64,000 nt of DNA, taken from positions 1-64,000 of the forward strand of contig PDSA01000030.1 of assembly GCA_002748285.1 (NCBI GenBank), read 5' to 3'. Shown here one piece after another: positions 1 through 10,000 of this stretch. Each line of letters starts with the position of its first letter. Position 1 is the stretch's first letter. Origin of the DNA: Rhodobacterales bacterium (GTDB lineage: Bacteria; Pseudomonadota; Alphaproteobacteria; Rhodobacterales; Rhodobacteraceae). A model generated the notes under the pieces. That model was not told where the DNA came from. It did no database searches and saw nothing but the letters and a program-made list of their open reading frames with translations. A program made the translations under genes and the position numbers.

Positions 1-2307
1 CAGGGCGATGATCGGCGGGCCATCCGGGCGTTTTTCGCGCAGGGTGGCGGCAACCTGTTGTCCGTCCATATCCGGCAGGTCCAGATCCAGCAGAACGATA
101 TCAAACGCCTCGGCCAGCCCCAGCGCAATCGCCTGCGCCCCGGTTTGGGCATCGCGCACCGAACAGCCCAGCCGGTCCAGATAGCCATGCGCCACCATGC
201 GGTTGACCGGATTGTCCTCGACCAGCAGCACATGGCGGCGCAGATGTGCCGGGGCCACGCCATCCGGGGCTTGATCCACCTGGGCGAGGTCTCCGGGTTG
301 CAAAGGCACCGTCAGGGTAAAACGCGAGCCAATGCCCGGTTCGCTTTCCACCGACAGCCCCCCGCCAATGGCCTCGGTCAAACGGCGCGAGATCGACAGG
401 CCCAGCCCCATGCCCTGAATCGAGCCGATGTCGCGATCACTGCCCCGGCCATAAGCGTCAAAGATATAGCTCATATCTGCCGGCGCAATGCCGATGCCGG
501 TATCAGAGACAGAAAAGCTGAGAACCGGGGCACCGGTCTCTGGGTCTGGGGCATGGTCAACCACCAGATCAACCCGGCCTTTGGGCGTGTATTTCACCGC
601 ATTGGACAAGAGATTGACCACGATCTGCCGGATTTTGGGAGCATCGCCGAACAGGGCTAGCGGCGCATCCGGCGCAAGCGAGACCGAAAAGGCCAGCCCT
701 TTATCCTGCGCCGCCACCCCGAGGAAGGCCCCGAACTGCCCCACCAGATCACGCAGCGCGAAATGGCTGTTTTGCAGCTCGGGCTGGCGAGTTTCGGTGC
801 TGGCGAAATCCAGAATGTCGTTGGACAGGGTCAGCAGATGTTCCGCCGATCCGCGCGCGGTGGCCAGCCGGGCGGGGGCGTCGGCATCATTGGGAGAGGC
901 TTCTAACAGGCGCAACATGCCGATAACCCCGTTTAGAGGCGTGCGGATCTCGTGGCTCATCATCGCCAGAAACTCGGATTTGGCGCGGTTGGCGGCCTCG
1001 GCCTCGCTGCGGGCGGCGTCATGGGCCTGCATTTCGGTGACGATCTGGCGGGTGCGCTCTTTGACCGTGCTTTCCAGCTGATCGCGCAACTCGCGGGCAC
1101 TGGCGGCGCGATTACGCAGCACATGCAGCGAACGTTCCATCTGGCCGATCTCATCGGCTCCGGTCACCGGGATGTCGCGCCCGTAATCTTCATGCGCCAG
1201 CGCGTCGATATGCTCGGCCACGCCGCGCAGACGCTGCACCACCCGGGTGCGGGCCAGCCGCCAGGAATAGATTGCCGCGATGCCCAACAGGATCAGCACG
1301 CCGATCAGGGCCAGCGAAATCCAGCGGCTGAGCATTTCAGCTTCGTGCTGGGCCTTGAGCACTTGGGACTGCACATTCAGAAGGTGGCGGTCCGTGATCT
1401 GGTTCAAAGCCTGCGATTGCACGCGCACACGTTCGACTAGTGCCTTGAGCTGCTGTTGCTGTTTGAGCAGGTCGGCCCGCAGCTCGAGGCTGCCACCGGG
1501 TTTCAACGCGCCCTGCACCTGTGCCAGCAACGCCGCAGCCTGCTTGCGCGCCGCGGTTGAGGATAAAAACCGCACCCGGCTGTTGGCAAATGACAGCTGT
1601 TGTTTGATGTCACCGCGCAGAGCGGTCAGCCGTTGGGCCGTGTCGATCCCCGGCACCCGCAACAGCAGCACCCGGGCCCGTTCGACCGCGCCCAGCAGCT
1701 CCATATGCCGGTCATAGGCAAAGAAATCCACATCCGCCAGCCGGTCCAGCTTCTCCCGCGCCGGCCCGCTGCCCTGATAGAGGTCGGCGATGGTGGCGGT
1801 TACGCGCACGCGGGCAATATCCGCCTGCCCCGAGAGCAACTCGGACAGTTCGGACAACTGATCTGTGGTGATGCGCCCGCTGTGCTCCAAAGTGTCCAGA
1901 TCGGCCAGCTGTTGTCGGGTGCCCTGCACCAGTTGCAGGATTGTCGCCTGCAGGGTGTCAAGTGCGGCCGTGTCACTGTCCCGGGACGGGGCGGGGAAAA
2001 AGCCTTCGAGCGTTTCCAGATCAAGACGCAGGGCAGCCATTTCGGCGCTCACGGCCTGATCCAGCTTTTCCAGATCATCAAGGCTGCGCAGATCGGGAAA
2101 GGACGGGGCCAGCGTGGCGACAAAGCCTGAAGCCCCGACGATCTTGCGCGCCAGAGGGCCGGCGGGCAGATTGTCTTGCATCAAGGTGCGTTGGCGGTGA
2201 GACAGGTAGGTATTGGACAGAATCGCAACCACACTCGCAAGCAGGGCCAAACTCACGATGAATGAGAAAATACGCAGGATTTGTTTGTCGAAGCGGGTGC
2301 TTTGCAT
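1..2307 (-). CDS. torS: TorS-like hybrid sensor histidine kinase (partial at left edge)
   Basis: Membrane sensor kinase of the TMAO respiration system, working with the periplasmic binding protein TorT encoded divergently. The reading frame is open from the ATG at 2307 to the window edge, 769 residues, so the C-terminus is missing. Visible in order: TM1 about residues 10-31, a long periplasmic sensor region, TM2 about 330-348, an H-box [13 protein letters not shown] with phospho-accepting His452, N- and G-boxes of the ATPase domain, and a receiver domain from about 690 with [11 protein letters not shown] (phospho-Asp about 741). In TorS an HPt domain normally follows and would lie outside the window. 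The start overlaps the 5' end of torT. The TorS assignment rests on architecture plus the torT neighbour. Confidence 0.88.
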   Translation of the reverse strand, partial: MQSTRFDKQILRIFSFIVSLALLASVVAILSNTYLSHRQRTLMQDNLPAGPLARKIVGASGFVATLAPSFPDLRSLDDLEKLDQAVSAEMAALRLDLETLEGFFPAPSRDSDTAALDTLQATILQLVQGTRQQLADLDTLEHSGRITTDQLSELSELLSGQADIARVRVTATIADLYQGSGPAREKLDRLADVDFFAYDRHMELLGAVERARVLLLRVPGIDTAQRLTALRGDIKQQLSFANSRVRFLSSTAARKQAAALLAQVQGALKPGGSLELRADLLKQQQQLKALVERVRVQSQALNQITDRHLLNVQSQVLKAQHEAEMLSRWISLALIGVLILLGIAAIYSWRLARTRVVQRLRGVAEHIDALAHEDYGRDIPVTGADEIGQMERSLHVLRNRAASARELRDQLESTVKERTRQIVTEMQAHDAARSEAEAANRAKSEFLAMMSHEIRTPLNGVIGMLRLLEASPNDADAPARLATARGSAEHLLTLSNDILDFASTETRQPELQNSHFALRDLVGQFGAFLGVAAQDKGLAFSVSLAPDAPLALFGDAPKIRQIVVNLLSNAVKYTPKGRVDLVVDHAPDPETGAPVLSFSVSDTGIGIAPADMSYIFDAYGRGSDRDIGSIQGMGLGLSISRRLTEAIGGGLSVESEPGIGSRFTLTVPLQPGDLAQVDQAPDGVAPAHLRRHVLLVEDNPVNRMVAHGYLDRLGCSVRDAQTGAQAIALGLAEAFDIVLLDLDLPDMDGQQVAATLREKRPDGPPIIAL

Positions 2308-3283
2308 GGGGGTAATCTATGCGGCTCTGGTGTGGGCTGCAATCGCTGTTGTGCTTGGGACCGGGGGGGCGGCCTTTGCGCAGCCCGTGGCGCAAACCGG
2401 GGGCAAGCGGGTGTGTGTGGTGGTGCCGCATTTCAAGGATGAATACTGGCTGAGTGTCGGCTATGGGCTGATCGAAGAGGCCCGGCTGACCGGCACCGAG
2501 CTGCTGATTTTCGAAAGCGGTGGCTATAACGCGCTGCGCCGTCAGATTGCGGTGCTGGAGATGTGCGTGGCGCGTGGGGCGGATGCGGTGCTGCTGGGGG
2601 CGGTTTCGGCGGATGATCCGGCGCTTTTGGCTGCTGTGGCCCGAACCGCGCGCAAGGTGCCGGTGGTGGCGTTGGTCAATGAGTTGCATGCGCCGCAGAT
2701 CAGCGGTGCGGTTGGGGTGGACTGGGCTGAAATGGGGCGGGTGATCGGGCTCTATCTGTCCCGTCTGCATCCCAAAGGCAGCGCGGCGGTGGTGGCAACG
2801 CTGGTGACGGGGCCGGCGCGGTCGGGCTGGTCGCCGCTGCTGGAGGCCGGTCTGGCCGAAGGGTTGCGGGGCTCATCGGTGCAGATCCGCCATATTGGCC
2901 GATCCGATACCGGGCTGCATGAACAGCTGGTGCAGGTGGAAACGGCGCTGCACAGCTTACCGGATGCCGGTATCCTGATCGGCTCGGCCCCGGCGATTGA
3001 GGGCGCGATGGGGCTGGCCGCACAGCCCGGCGCGGCGCGGCCGATGCTGGTTTCGACTTATATCAGCCACTCGGTCCGGCGGGGGCTGCAGGGGGGCAAA
3101 GTCGCGGCGGTCGCATTTGATGCGCCTGTTGAGCAAGGGCGGATGGGGCTGCGGGCGGCGCTGGAGGCGCGGCTTGGGGCGTTTTCGCAGCAGCTGATCG
3201 GGCCGAAAATCAGGCTGGTCGAGGCCGGAGCCACCCTGCCCATCATTTTATCCCCTGCTGAGTTGAAGCTGCGGATCGAGTAA
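2258..3283 (+). CDS. torT: TorT-like periplasmic TMAO-binding protein
   Basis: Periplasmic substrate-binding-fold protein that in the Tor system binds TMAO and modulates TorS. About 341 residues from the ATG at 2258. This start gives a classic signal peptide: basic n-region (KIRR, SKR), a hydrophobic stretch [16 protein letters not shown] and cleavage near AFA-QP. A second in-frame ATG at 2306 would remove all positive charges from the n-region, so 2258 is preferred, although no strong Shine-Dalgarno stands before either. The mature part has the type I periplasmic-binding look ([20 protein letters not shown]). With the 2258 start it overlaps the first 50 bases of torS on the other strand. With the 2306 start the two ATGs would share a CATG. 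Confidence 0.85.
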   Translation: MNEKIRRICLSKRVLCMGVIYAALVWAAIAVVLGTGGAAFAQPVAQTGGKRVCVVVPHFKDEYWLSVGYGLIEEARLTGTELLIFESGGYNALRRQIAVLEMCVARGADAVLLGAVSADDPALLAAVARTARKVPVVALVNELHAPQISGAVGVDWAEMGRVIGLYLSRLHPKGSAAVVATLVTGPARSGWSPLLEAGLAEGLRGSSVQIRHIGRSDTGLHEQLVQVETALHSLPDAGILIGSAPAIEGAMGLAAQPGAARPMLVSTYISHSVRRGLQGGKVAAVAFDAPVEQGRMGLRAALEARLGAFSQQLIGPKIRLVEAGATLPIILSPAELKLRIE

Positions 3284-3323
3284 GCCCCGCTGGGCCATTG
3301 TGATGTGACCCAGAGCCTCAATA

Positions 3324-3731
3324 TCAGTTTTGCGCCTCAAAGAGCAGCTCGGCCCCGGATTTATTGAACAGGATCAGCTGGTTGCCGTCATGCTGCATCC
3401 GCTCAATTCCGTCTATAGCCACCATAAACTCGCGCTCTTTTTTGTCGATATGTGGCCGACATGCTATCAGAGTCACGCCGCTTGGGCCCATTGTCAGCTT
3501 GCCGTTGCGGCCGGCTTTGTAACCGCCAAAGCCGCTGTTGCAGGGGGCCTGAAAACTGTAGGTATCTTCGCTGAACTGGATCGAGGCGTCCACGTCCTCA
3601 CTGGTGGAAAAGGGTTTGCCGTCAATCGACACCAGCTGCCAGCTGCGGTTTTGCCAATCCTGACTGTCGTTGCGTAAACATCCCGCCAAAACAATGGTGC
3701 TGAGCGCGGATAGCATGAGCAGTTTTTTCAT
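3324..3731 (-). CDS. META/HslJ-domain lipoprotein
   Basis: Small predicted outer-membrane or periplasmic lipoprotein of 135 residues. The start at 3731 follows a good GGAGG ribosome-binding site. The N-terminus MKKLLMLSALSTIVLAGC is a lipoprotein signal peptide with lipobox LAGC (Cys18). The rest has the META-domain pattern seen in HslJ-type proteins: W..W.L.SIDG.P near the start, a central PCNSGFGGY segment and a C-terminal ELLF strand. Function in the cell is unknown; family members are linked to stress or heat-shock resistance. It stands alone, convergent with torT. Confidence 0.72.
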   Translation of the reverse strand: MKKLLMLSALSTIVLAGCLRNDSQDWQNRSWQLVSIDGKPFSTSEDVDASIQFSEDTYSFQAPCNSGFGGYKAGRNGKLTMGPSGVTLIACRPHIDKKEREFMVAIDGIERMQHDGNQLILFNKSGAELLFEAQN

Positions 3732-3884
3732 CTTTACCTCCGGGGATACCTGATACTTTGGGCTGCAGATCGGGTGCTGCAATGCCCTGCCGAGCATCCC
3801 TTTTGCTGTGGCTTTGTCAAGGGTCCAATCCCCGAACCGGCTCCATGGTCCCGCCCGTTTCGGCACCATCCCGCCCATTCCGGG

Positions 3885-4391
3885 CTATTTGCCGGCCTTC
3901 TGCGCCCGAAGTGCCGCCCGCACGAATTTCGCGGCCGAGCGATAGGCGCTGGCCCCTGCGGCCTCGGCAAAACGCCCGGTGGTCCATTTGCCGTTTCCGC
4001 CTGTCATCGGGGCAGCGTAGAGGGTGCTGTCGGTCTGGTTTTCGATGAAGTCGATCAACCGGGCATGGCTGGCCGCGAGCATTTCGCGCACCTCATCCCA
4101 GCCCAGCCCGCGTTGTTGCTCACGCAGCTGGTCATTGTATTCTTTGATCTGGCTCCATTTATAACCCTTGGCCGGAATATCGGCCTGACCGGTTTCCTGC
4201 CCTTGCGCATACCAGCCCAAAAACAGATCGCTCCAATGTGCGCGGTGGCCGATCACATCTTTGATCGTGGTGGAGTCTTCATATTCGCAAAGCGCCGCCT
4301 CTTCGCCCAGATCGGCCAGCAGCTTGGTCAGTTTGGTGAATTCTTTTTCGGTGACGGCCAGTAAATCGGCGCGGGTGGTGGCTGCGGGCAT
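3885..4391 (-). CDS. ClbS/DfsB family four-helix protein
   Basis: Soluble 168-residue protein of the DfsB/ClbS (formerly DUF1706) family, related to DinB-like four-helix bundles. The chosen start is the ATG at 4391, giving MPAATTRADLLAVTEKEF, because upstream residues look non-coding. Family features visible: the N-terminal helix with LLAVTEKEFTKLTKLLADL, then the conserved segment TTIKDVIGHRAHW followed by F.GWY, and a C-terminal stretch around TGRFAEAAGASAYRSAAKF. ClbS protects against colibactin as a hydrolase, but most homologues are uncharacterised, so no substrate is assigned. Confidence 0.75.
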   Translation of the reverse strand: MPAATTRADLLAVTEKEFTKLTKLLADLGEEAALCEYEDSTTIKDVIGHRAHWSDLFLGWYAQGQETGQADIPAKGYKWSQIKEYNDQLREQQRGLGWDEVREMLAASHARLIDFIENQTDSTLYAAPMTGGNGKWTTGRFAEAAGASAYRSAAKFVRAALRAQKAGK

Positions 4392-4542
4392 GGGAAATCC
4401 TTTGGGGCTGTGACGGTTCGGTGCGTTTGATGTTAACATTGCAGGCTGGCAATGGATAGCCCGGGGCAGAGCCATCGGGCCGTCAGGCAGGCGTGGCCCG
4501 ACGGTTTTTGGCCTTGGCCCGGCCCGGTTGCCGCCAGAAATT

Positions 4543-5433
4543 TCAGCTGCCGGTGGCCTCGGCCATCAACCAGTTTCGGAATTCTTTGAGCGGGGCATCG
4601 CCCGGTTTGGCCTCGGGCCAGACCAGCCAATAGGCCCCCCGCACCGAAATTGCGGGGGTCAGGACGGGAACAAGGCGGTGTTCGGCGATTTCGATTTCGG
4701 CCAGATAATGCGGCAAAAGCGCAACCCCCAGCCCGGAAATCGCCGCCTGAATCATCATCGAAAACTGATCCACCACCATACCGCCCCCGGGGCTGAGGCG
4801 GATGCCCTGGCCTTCGAACCAATCCGCCCACGCCAAAGGGCGCGATTCAAGATGCAGCAGCGGCAGGTGCTGAACATCCTGCACCGTCTTTAGCCGATGC
4901 GCCGCCGCAAAGCTGGGCGAGACGCAGGCGGTGACCTTTTCGTCAAACAGCTTGGCGCTGGCAACGCCGGGCCACGGTTCGACCCCGAAGCAGATCGCGG
5001 CGTCAAAGGCTTCGCCCTCGAAATCGAACCGTTTCAGCCGGGTGGCAAGGTTCACCGAAATGCCCGGATGCGCCTGCAAAAATGCCGACAGCCGCGGGCC
5101 CAGCCAACGGGTGGCAAAGGTCGGCAGCACCGCCAGCGCAAGCGTGCCGCCATCGGGGTTTGTCACCAGCCCCATGCTGGCGCGCAAAATCAGGTCCAGC
5201 GCTTTGGCGATGTCTTTTTGATAGGCAATCGCCGCGCTGGTGGGGATCAGCCGCCGCCGCTGACGCTGAAACAGCTGTTTGCCCAGCTGGGCCTCGAGTG
5301 ACCGGATCAGCCGGCTGATGGTGCTTTGGGTCAGGTTCAGTTCCTGCGCCGCCGCCGTGGCCGAACCGTGGCGCACAACCGCGTCAAAGGCCAGCAACAG
5401 CTGAACCGAGGGAAGAAAGCGCCGGGGCCGCAT
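4543..5433 (-). CDS. LysR-family regulator, probable glutarate regulator GcdR
   Basis: Transcriptional regulator of 296 residues, the usual LysR length. An N-terminal winged helix-turn-helix spans about residues 8-65 (FDAVVRHGSATAAAQELNL, TQSTISRLIRSLE). The effector domain begins about residue 90, is of the GcvA-like type and contains the typical GLGVALLPHYL near the C-terminus. It is divergent from gcdH with about 100 bp between starts. The gcdR-gcdHG arrangement is known from pseudomonads, where a LysR protein activates glutaryl-CoA dehydrogenase and its CoA-transferase in response to glutarate. By position this is the likely equivalent, but that is inference. Confidence 0.85.
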   Translation of the reverse strand: MRPRRFLPSVQLLLAFDAVVRHGSATAAAQELNLTQSTISRLIRSLEAQLGKQLFQRQRRRLIPTSAAIAYQKDIAKALDLILRASMGLVTNPDGGTLALAVLPTFATRWLGPRLSAFLQAHPGISVNLATRLKRFDFEGEAFDAAICFGVEPWPGVASAKLFDEKVTACVSPSFAAAHRLKTVQDVQHLPLLHLESRPLAWADWFEGQGIRLSPGGGMVVDQFSMMIQAAISGLGVALLPHYLAEIEIAEHRLVPVLTPAISVRGAYWLVWPEAKPGDAPLKEFRNWLMAEATGS

Positions 5434-5535
5434 ATCTATTCATCCTATGAATGTTTTTATGCATTATTAGCGGTTTCCTTGGGCGCTGACTACTGATATC
5501 AGCCCATAAAACAAATGATTATGCGGAGACCACAC

Positions 5536-6732
5536 ATGGCCAACATATCCAAAGGCAGCCGTTTCGACTGGGCCGATGCCCTTTTGCTCGACAGCCAACT
5601 GACAGATGAAGAGCGCTTGATTCGCGACAGCGCCGCCGCCTTTGCCAGCGACCGGCTGGCCCCCCGGGTTCAGGCGGCCTATATGAACGAACAGACCGAC
5701 CCCGAGATTTTCCGCGAAATGGGGAAAAACGGCCTGTTGGGGGTGACTCTGCCCGAAGAATATGGCGGCGTCGGTGCCTCTTATGTCGCCTATGGTCTGG
5801 TCGCCCGCGAGGTTGAGCGCATCGACAGTGGCTATCGCTCGATGATGTCGGTGCAAAGCTCGTTGGTGATGTTCCCGATTTACGCCTATGGGTCCGAAGA
5901 GCAAAAGCAGAAATACCTGCCCAAGCTGGCCAGCGGCGAATGGATCGGCTGCTTTGGTCTGACCGAACCCGATGCGGGTTCTGACCCCGGCGGGATGAAA
6001 ACCCGCGCCGTGAAAACCGATACCGGCTATCGCCTGAACGGGGCCAAGATGTGGATCTCGAATTCCCCGATCGCCGATGTGTTTGTCGTCTGGGCCAAAT
6101 CCGAAGCCCATGGCAACAAGGTGCGCGGCTTTGTGCTGGAAAAAGGCATGGAGGGGCTTTCGGCCCCTAAAATCGAAGGCAAGCTGTCGCTGCGGGCGTC
6201 GATCACCGGCGAAATCGTCATGAAAGATGTCGAGGTGTCCGAAGACGCGCTGCTGCCCGGCGCCGAGGGGATGAGCGGCCCGTTTGGCTGTCTGAACCGC
6301 GCCCGTTACGGCATTGCATGGGGGGCCATGGGGGCCGCTGAAGATTGCTTCATCCGCGCCCGTCAATATGGGCTGGACCGCAAGCAGTTCAATCGCCCTC
6401 TGGCGGCAACGCAGCTTTACCAAAAGAAACTGGCCGATATGCAAACCGACATCGCGCTTGGCCTGCAGGCAGCGCTTCAGGTCGGGCGGTTGTTTGACCA
6501 GAACCGCTTTGCGCCGGAAATGGTGTCGATGATCAAACGCAATAACTGCGGCAAAGCGCTGGACATCGCCCGTCAGGCCCGTGACATGCATGGCGGCAAC
6601 GGCATCCAGAACGAATACCACGTTATGCGCCACGCCGCCAATCTCGAGACCGTGAACACCTATGAGGGCACGCATGACGTTCATGCGCTGATCCTGGGCC
6701 GCGCGATCACTGACATTCCGGCCTTTGGCTGA
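5536..6732 (+). CDS. gcdH: Glutaryl-CoA dehydrogenase
   Basis: FAD-dependent acyl-CoA dehydrogenase that oxidises and decarboxylates glutaryl-CoA to crotonyl-CoA in lysine/glutarate degradation. It is 398 residues from the ATG at 5536, preceded by GGAG; the two upstream in-frame ATGs lack such a site. The N-terminal [22 protein letters not shown] is characteristic of GcdH. FAD-binding segments [15 protein letters not shown] and [17 protein letters not shown] are present, and the catalytic glutamate lies in [19 protein letters not shown] near the C-terminus. The CoA-transferase gene follows after 2 bases, so the pair is an operon. Confidence 0.93.
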   Translation: MANISKGSRFDWADALLLDSQLTDEERLIRDSAAAFASDRLAPRVQAAYMNEQTDPEIFREMGKNGLLGVTLPEEYGGVGASYVAYGLVAREVERIDSGYRSMMSVQSSLVMFPIYAYGSEEQKQKYLPKLASGEWIGCFGLTEPDAGSDPGGMKTRAVKTDTGYRLNGAKMWISNSPIADVFVVWAKSEAHGNKVRGFVLEKGMEGLSAPKIEGKLSLRASITGEIVMKDVEVSEDALLPGAEGMSGPFGCLNRARYGIAWGAMGAAEDCFIRARQYGLDRKQFNRPLAATQLYQKKLADMQTDIALGLQAALQVGRLFDQNRFAPEMVSMIKRNNCGKALDIARQARDMHGGNGIQNEYHVMRHAANLETVNTYEGTHDVHALILGRAITDIPAFG

Positions 6733-6734
6733 TC

Positions 6735-7886
6735 ATGGCAGAAGCACCGCTCAAAGGCCTGAAGGTTGTCGAGCTGGCGCGCATTCTGGCCGGTCCTTGG
6801 ATCGGCCAGACGCTGGCCGATCTGGGGGCCGAAGTCATCAAGGTCGAAGCGCCCCAAGGCGATGACACCCGCCGTTGGGGTCCGCCCTTTGTCGATCGCC
6901 CCGATGGCCAAGGCGGCACCGAACACAGCGCCGCCTATTTTTTCGCCGCCAACCGGGGCAAAAGCTCGGTGACCTGCGATTTCTCCTGCCCGGAGTCTCT
7001 GGCCAATCTCAAGGCTCTGATTGCCGAGGCCGATGTGGTGGTTGAAAATTTCAAGGTCGGAGGGCTCAAGAAATTCGGACTGGATTATGACAGTGTTGCC
7101 GCGCTCAATCCGCGTGTAGTTTATGCCTCGGTCACCGGGTTCGGCCAGACCGGGCCGCGCGCCCGGCAGGCAGGCTATGATTTCATGATTCAGGGCATGT
7201 GCGGGATCATGGATTTGACCGGCCCGCCTGATGGCGAACCGCAGAAAATCGGGGTGGCGTGGATTGATATTTTCACCGGGCTTTATGGCGTGATCGGCAT
7301 TCAGGCGGCCTTGGCCGAGCGTGAACGCTCTGGGCGCGGCCAGCATGTGGATTTGTCGCTGCTGGATTGCGGCGTTGGGGTGCTGGCCAATCAGGCCACC
7401 AATTACCTGCTGGGCGGCATTTCTCCCACCCGGCTGGGCAATGCGCATCCCAATATCGTGCCGTATCAGGTGTTTCCGGCCTGCGATGGGCATTTGATCA
7501 TCGCTTGCGGCAATGATCGGCAATTCGTCAGCCTGTGTGAGGTGCTAGAGCTGGAACATCTCAGCGACGATCCCGCCTATGCCACCAATCCGGCGCGGGT
7601 TGAGCATCGCGATGCCCTCTGCGCCATCCTGTCCGAGGTCACATCCCGCTGGCCCAAGGCCGATCTGATCGCCGCGCTGGAAAACGCTGGCGTTCCCGGT
7701 GGCCCGATCAACACGGTTGCCGAAGCCCTGAATGAACCGCAAATCGCCCATCGCGAGCTTTGCATCAATCCAGAGGGGTTTGCCGGGTTGCGCACGCCGA
7801 TCAATTTCTCGCGCAGCGCCCTGTCCACCGAACAAAGCGCTCCGGTGCTGGGCTCAGGTGATATGCGCTTTGGCAAAGAGGGCTGA
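6735..7886 (+). CDS. Class III CoA-transferase, probable glutarate CoA-transferase
   Basis: CaiB/BaiF family CoA-transferase of 383 residues. The N-terminal LKVVELARILAGPWIGQTLADLG and the region ending GVAWIDIFTGLYG with catalytic Asp178 are diagnostic of class III enzymes. It begins 2 bases after gcdH, so it most likely makes glutaryl-CoA from glutarate using succinyl-CoA, as SUGCT/GcdG does. The acceptor is inferred from the neighbour only. Confidence 0.85.
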   Translation: MAEAPLKGLKVVELARILAGPWIGQTLADLGAEVIKVEAPQGDDTRRWGPPFVDRPDGQGGTEHSAAYFFAANRGKSSVTCDFSCPESLANLKALIAEADVVVENFKVGGLKKFGLDYDSVAALNPRVVYASVTGFGQTGPRARQAGYDFMIQGMCGIMDLTGPPDGEPQKIGVAWIDIFTGLYGVIGIQAALAERERSGRGQHVDLSLLDCGVGVLANQATNYLLGGISPTRLGNAHPNIVPYQVFPACDGHLIIACGNDRQFVSLCEVLELEHLSDDPAYATNPARVEHRDALCAILSEVTSRWPKADLIAALENAGVPGGPINTVAEALNEPQIAHRELCINPEGFAGLRTPINFSRSALSTEQSAPVLGSGDMRFGKEG

Positions 7887-7895
7887 GTCCGGGGC

Positions 7896-8495
7896 CTATA
7901 AATAAGGTGGCGTGCAGGCCGAGATCACTTCGGCAGCCCGCCCCGAAACATTGCGAAACCGATGCGGCTGGCGGCTGTTGAACAGATAGGCATCGCCGGC
8001 TTTCAGAATGCGGGTTTCATCGCCCACCGTCACTTCCAGCTCGCCAGAAATCACGATGCCGCCCTCGCTTGAGTCATGCTCAATCATATCCGCGCCGGTA
8101 TCCGCGCCGGGCTCGTAATGTTCCTGCATGATCTGCAACCCATGCGCCCCGGCATCCCCGACCTGCCGAAAGGTCAGCCGCGCGCGCATGGCATCCGGCC
8201 CGTGATAAAGCTGCGATGTCAGGTCCCGCAGGTCATCAGGCCTGAAAAACACCTGCGCGGGTGCGGCGCTGTCGGGTTCGAAAAACTCGGACATGGTCAT
8301 GCCAAAACCGCCCAGAATCCTGCGCAAAGACGCCACCGAAGGGCTGCTTTTGTTGGTCTCGATCATCGAAATCTGCCCATGCGGAACACCGGCCTGATCG
8401 GCCAGTTGTCGCTGAGATAAGCCGAATTTCCGGCGTATATCGCGTAATCTGGCACCAACATCAAAATCTGTATCCGAGGTTTTATGCTTGCTCAT
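7896..8495 (-). CDS. XRE-cupin transcriptional regulator (PuuR-like)
   Basis: DNA-binding regulator of 199 residues from the ATG at 8495. The N-terminal XRE helix-turn-helix covers about residues 12-68 (LRDIRRKFGLSQRQLADQAG, then PHGQISMIETNKSSPS). A C-terminal cupin_2 domain covers about 120-195 with EGGIVISGELEVTVGDE and AGDAYLFNSRQPHRF. This architecture is that of PuuR-type regulators of amine catabolism. It is divergent from gabT with about 100 bp between starts, which makes the aminotransferase-dehydrogenase pair its probable target. Confidence 0.85.
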   Translation of the reverse strand: MSKHKTSDTDFDVGARLRDIRRKFGLSQRQLADQAGVPHGQISMIETNKSSPSVASLRRILGGFGMTMSEFFEPDSAAPAQVFFRPDDLRDLTSQLYHGPDAMRARLTFRQVGDAGAHGLQIMQEHYEPGADTGADMIEHDSSEGGIVISGELEVTVGDETRILKAGDAYLFNSRQPHRFRNVSGRAAEVISACTPPYL

Positions 8496-8523
8496 GGTCA
8501 CTCTGGCCGGGCCGTTCCGATCT

Positions 8524-8567
8524 GCTTTTGCTTGCAAAGCGCGGGGTTTGCGCTCAAAATAATGAGC
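8524..8567. promoter_or_regulatory. Inverted repeats in the regulator-gabT intergenic region
   Basis: Two short inverted repeats lie between the divergent starts: GCTTT at 8524-8528 with AAAGC at 8536-8540, and GCTCA at 8552-8556 with TGAGC at 8563-8567 around an AT-rich AAATAA centre. Their place makes them candidate operators for the XRE-cupin protein. Short palindromes also occur by chance. Confidence 0.3.
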
Positions 8568-8599
8568 AAGATCATCCAACGATTCGCAGGGAAAACACA

Positions 8600-9892
8600 A
8601 TGACAAATTCACAAGAGCTTCAAACGCGCCGCGAAAAGGCTGTTGCGCGGGGCGTGGGAACGCGCGGGATTTTTGCGGCCAAGGCGCTGAATGCCGAGCT
8701 GTGGGATGTGGACGGCAAGCGCTATATCGACTTTGCCGCCGGCATCGCCGTGAACAATTGCGGCCACCGCCACCCCAAGCTGATGGAGGCCGTAGCCAAG
8801 CAGGCCGAACAGTTCACCCATACCTGTTTCCACGTTGCCCCTTATGAAAGCTATATGCAGCTGGCCGAGCGCCTGAATGCCTCGACCCCGGGCGATTTTG
8901 AAAAGAAAACCATGCTGGTGACAACCGGCGCCGAAGCGGTCGAAAACGCGGTGAAAATGGCGCGGGCCTATACCGGGCGGTCGGGCGTGATTGCCTTTAG
9001 CGGGGCGTTTCATGGCCGCACGCTGATGGGCATGGCCCTGTGCGGCAAGGTCAACCCCTATAAGAAAGCCTTTGGCGCCATGCCGCCCGAGGTGATGCAC
9101 GCGCCGTTTCCCAATCCGATGCAAAATGTGACGGTCGCGGATGCGATCCTGGCGCTGGAAAACATGCTGCGTTCCTCGATCGACCCCGAGCGCGTGGCGG
9201 CGATGATCATCGAGCCCGTGCAGGGCGAAGGCGGCTTTGTCACCGCGCCGCCAGAGTTTCTGCAAAAGCTGCGCGAGATCTGCGATACCTATGGCATCAT
9301 GCTGATCGCGGACGAGGTGCAGGCCGGGATCGCGCGCACCGGCAAGATGTTTGCCTTTGAACATTCCGGGGTTGTCCCCGATCTGGTGACCATGGCCAAG
9401 GGGCTGGCGGGGGGCTTTCCGCTCTCGGCGGTCACCGGCCGGGCCGAGGTGGTCGACGCCGCGCCGGTTGGCGGGATCGGCGGCACCTATGCGGGCAACC
9501 CGCTGGCGGTGGCTTCGGCCAATGCGGTGTTTGAGGTGATCGAAGAAGAAGACCTCTGCGCCCGCGCCACCGAGATTGGTGAGCGGATTCAGTCCCGGCT
9601 CAAGGCCATGGCCGAACGTCAGGGGATGGAGCCTCTGGGTGATGTGCGCGGGCTGGGCGCGATGGTGGCCTTTGAGATGGTCAAGGATCGCGACAGCAAC
9701 GCCCCCGATGCCGATGTCACCGCGCGGATCGTGGCCGAAGCCGAAAAGCGCGGCCTGATCATTCTGCCCTGTGGCACCTATGGCAATGTGGTGCGCCTGT
9801 TGCCGCCGCTGACCACACCGATGGAGCAGATTGACGAAGCGGCGGATATTCTCGAAGCCTCGATCGAGGCAGCGATTTCCGGCGCGGCCTGA
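8600..9892 (+). CDS. gabT: GabT/DavT-type omega-aminotransferase
   Basis: PLP-dependent class III aminotransferase of 430 residues. It transfers the amino group of 4-aminobutyrate, and in many bacteria 5-aminovalerate, to 2-oxoglutarate. The start at 8600 follows AGGGAA; a longer open frame upstream overlaps the regulator and is ignored. Visible: TTGAEAVENAVKMAR (PLP phosphate contact), SGAFHGRT, EPVQGEGG, ADEVQAG with Asp238, and the Schiff-base Lys267 in MAKGLAGGFPLSAV. It is followed by the dehydrogenase and lies near gcdH and the CoA-transferase, so 5-aminovalerate is a likely physiological substrate beside GABA. Confidence 0.9.
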   Translation: MTNSQELQTRREKAVARGVGTRGIFAAKALNAELWDVDGKRYIDFAAGIAVNNCGHRHPKLMEAVAKQAEQFTHTCFHVAPYESYMQLAERLNASTPGDFEKKTMLVTTGAEAVENAVKMARAYTGRSGVIAFSGAFHGRTLMGMALCGKVNPYKKAFGAMPPEVMHAPFPNPMQNVTVADAILALENMLRSSIDPERVAAMIIEPVQGEGGFVTAPPEFLQKLREICDTYGIMLIADEVQAGIARTGKMFAFEHSGVVPDLVTMAKGLAGGFPLSAVTGRAEVVDAAPVGGIGGTYAGNPLAVASANAVFEVIEEEDLCARATEIGERIQSRLKAMAERQGMEPLGDVRGLGAMVAFEMVKDRDSNAPDADVTARIVAEAEKRGLIILPCGTYGNVVRLLPPLTTPMEQIDEAADILEASIEAAISGAA

Positions 9893-10000
9893 CGATCTGT
9901 TTATCATGGCGGGCCCGGTTGCAAAGGCTGGGCCGGCCCCAAAAGCATAAGGGTTGCGCATGGCCATTGGGCCGTGGGTGTTTTTCTGAGGGAGTGTTCC

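Noticed and set aside
5467..6684. A 405-residue minus-strand frame opposite gcdH.
   Set aside because: It mirrors gcdH almost end to end; composition is typical of an antisense shadow.
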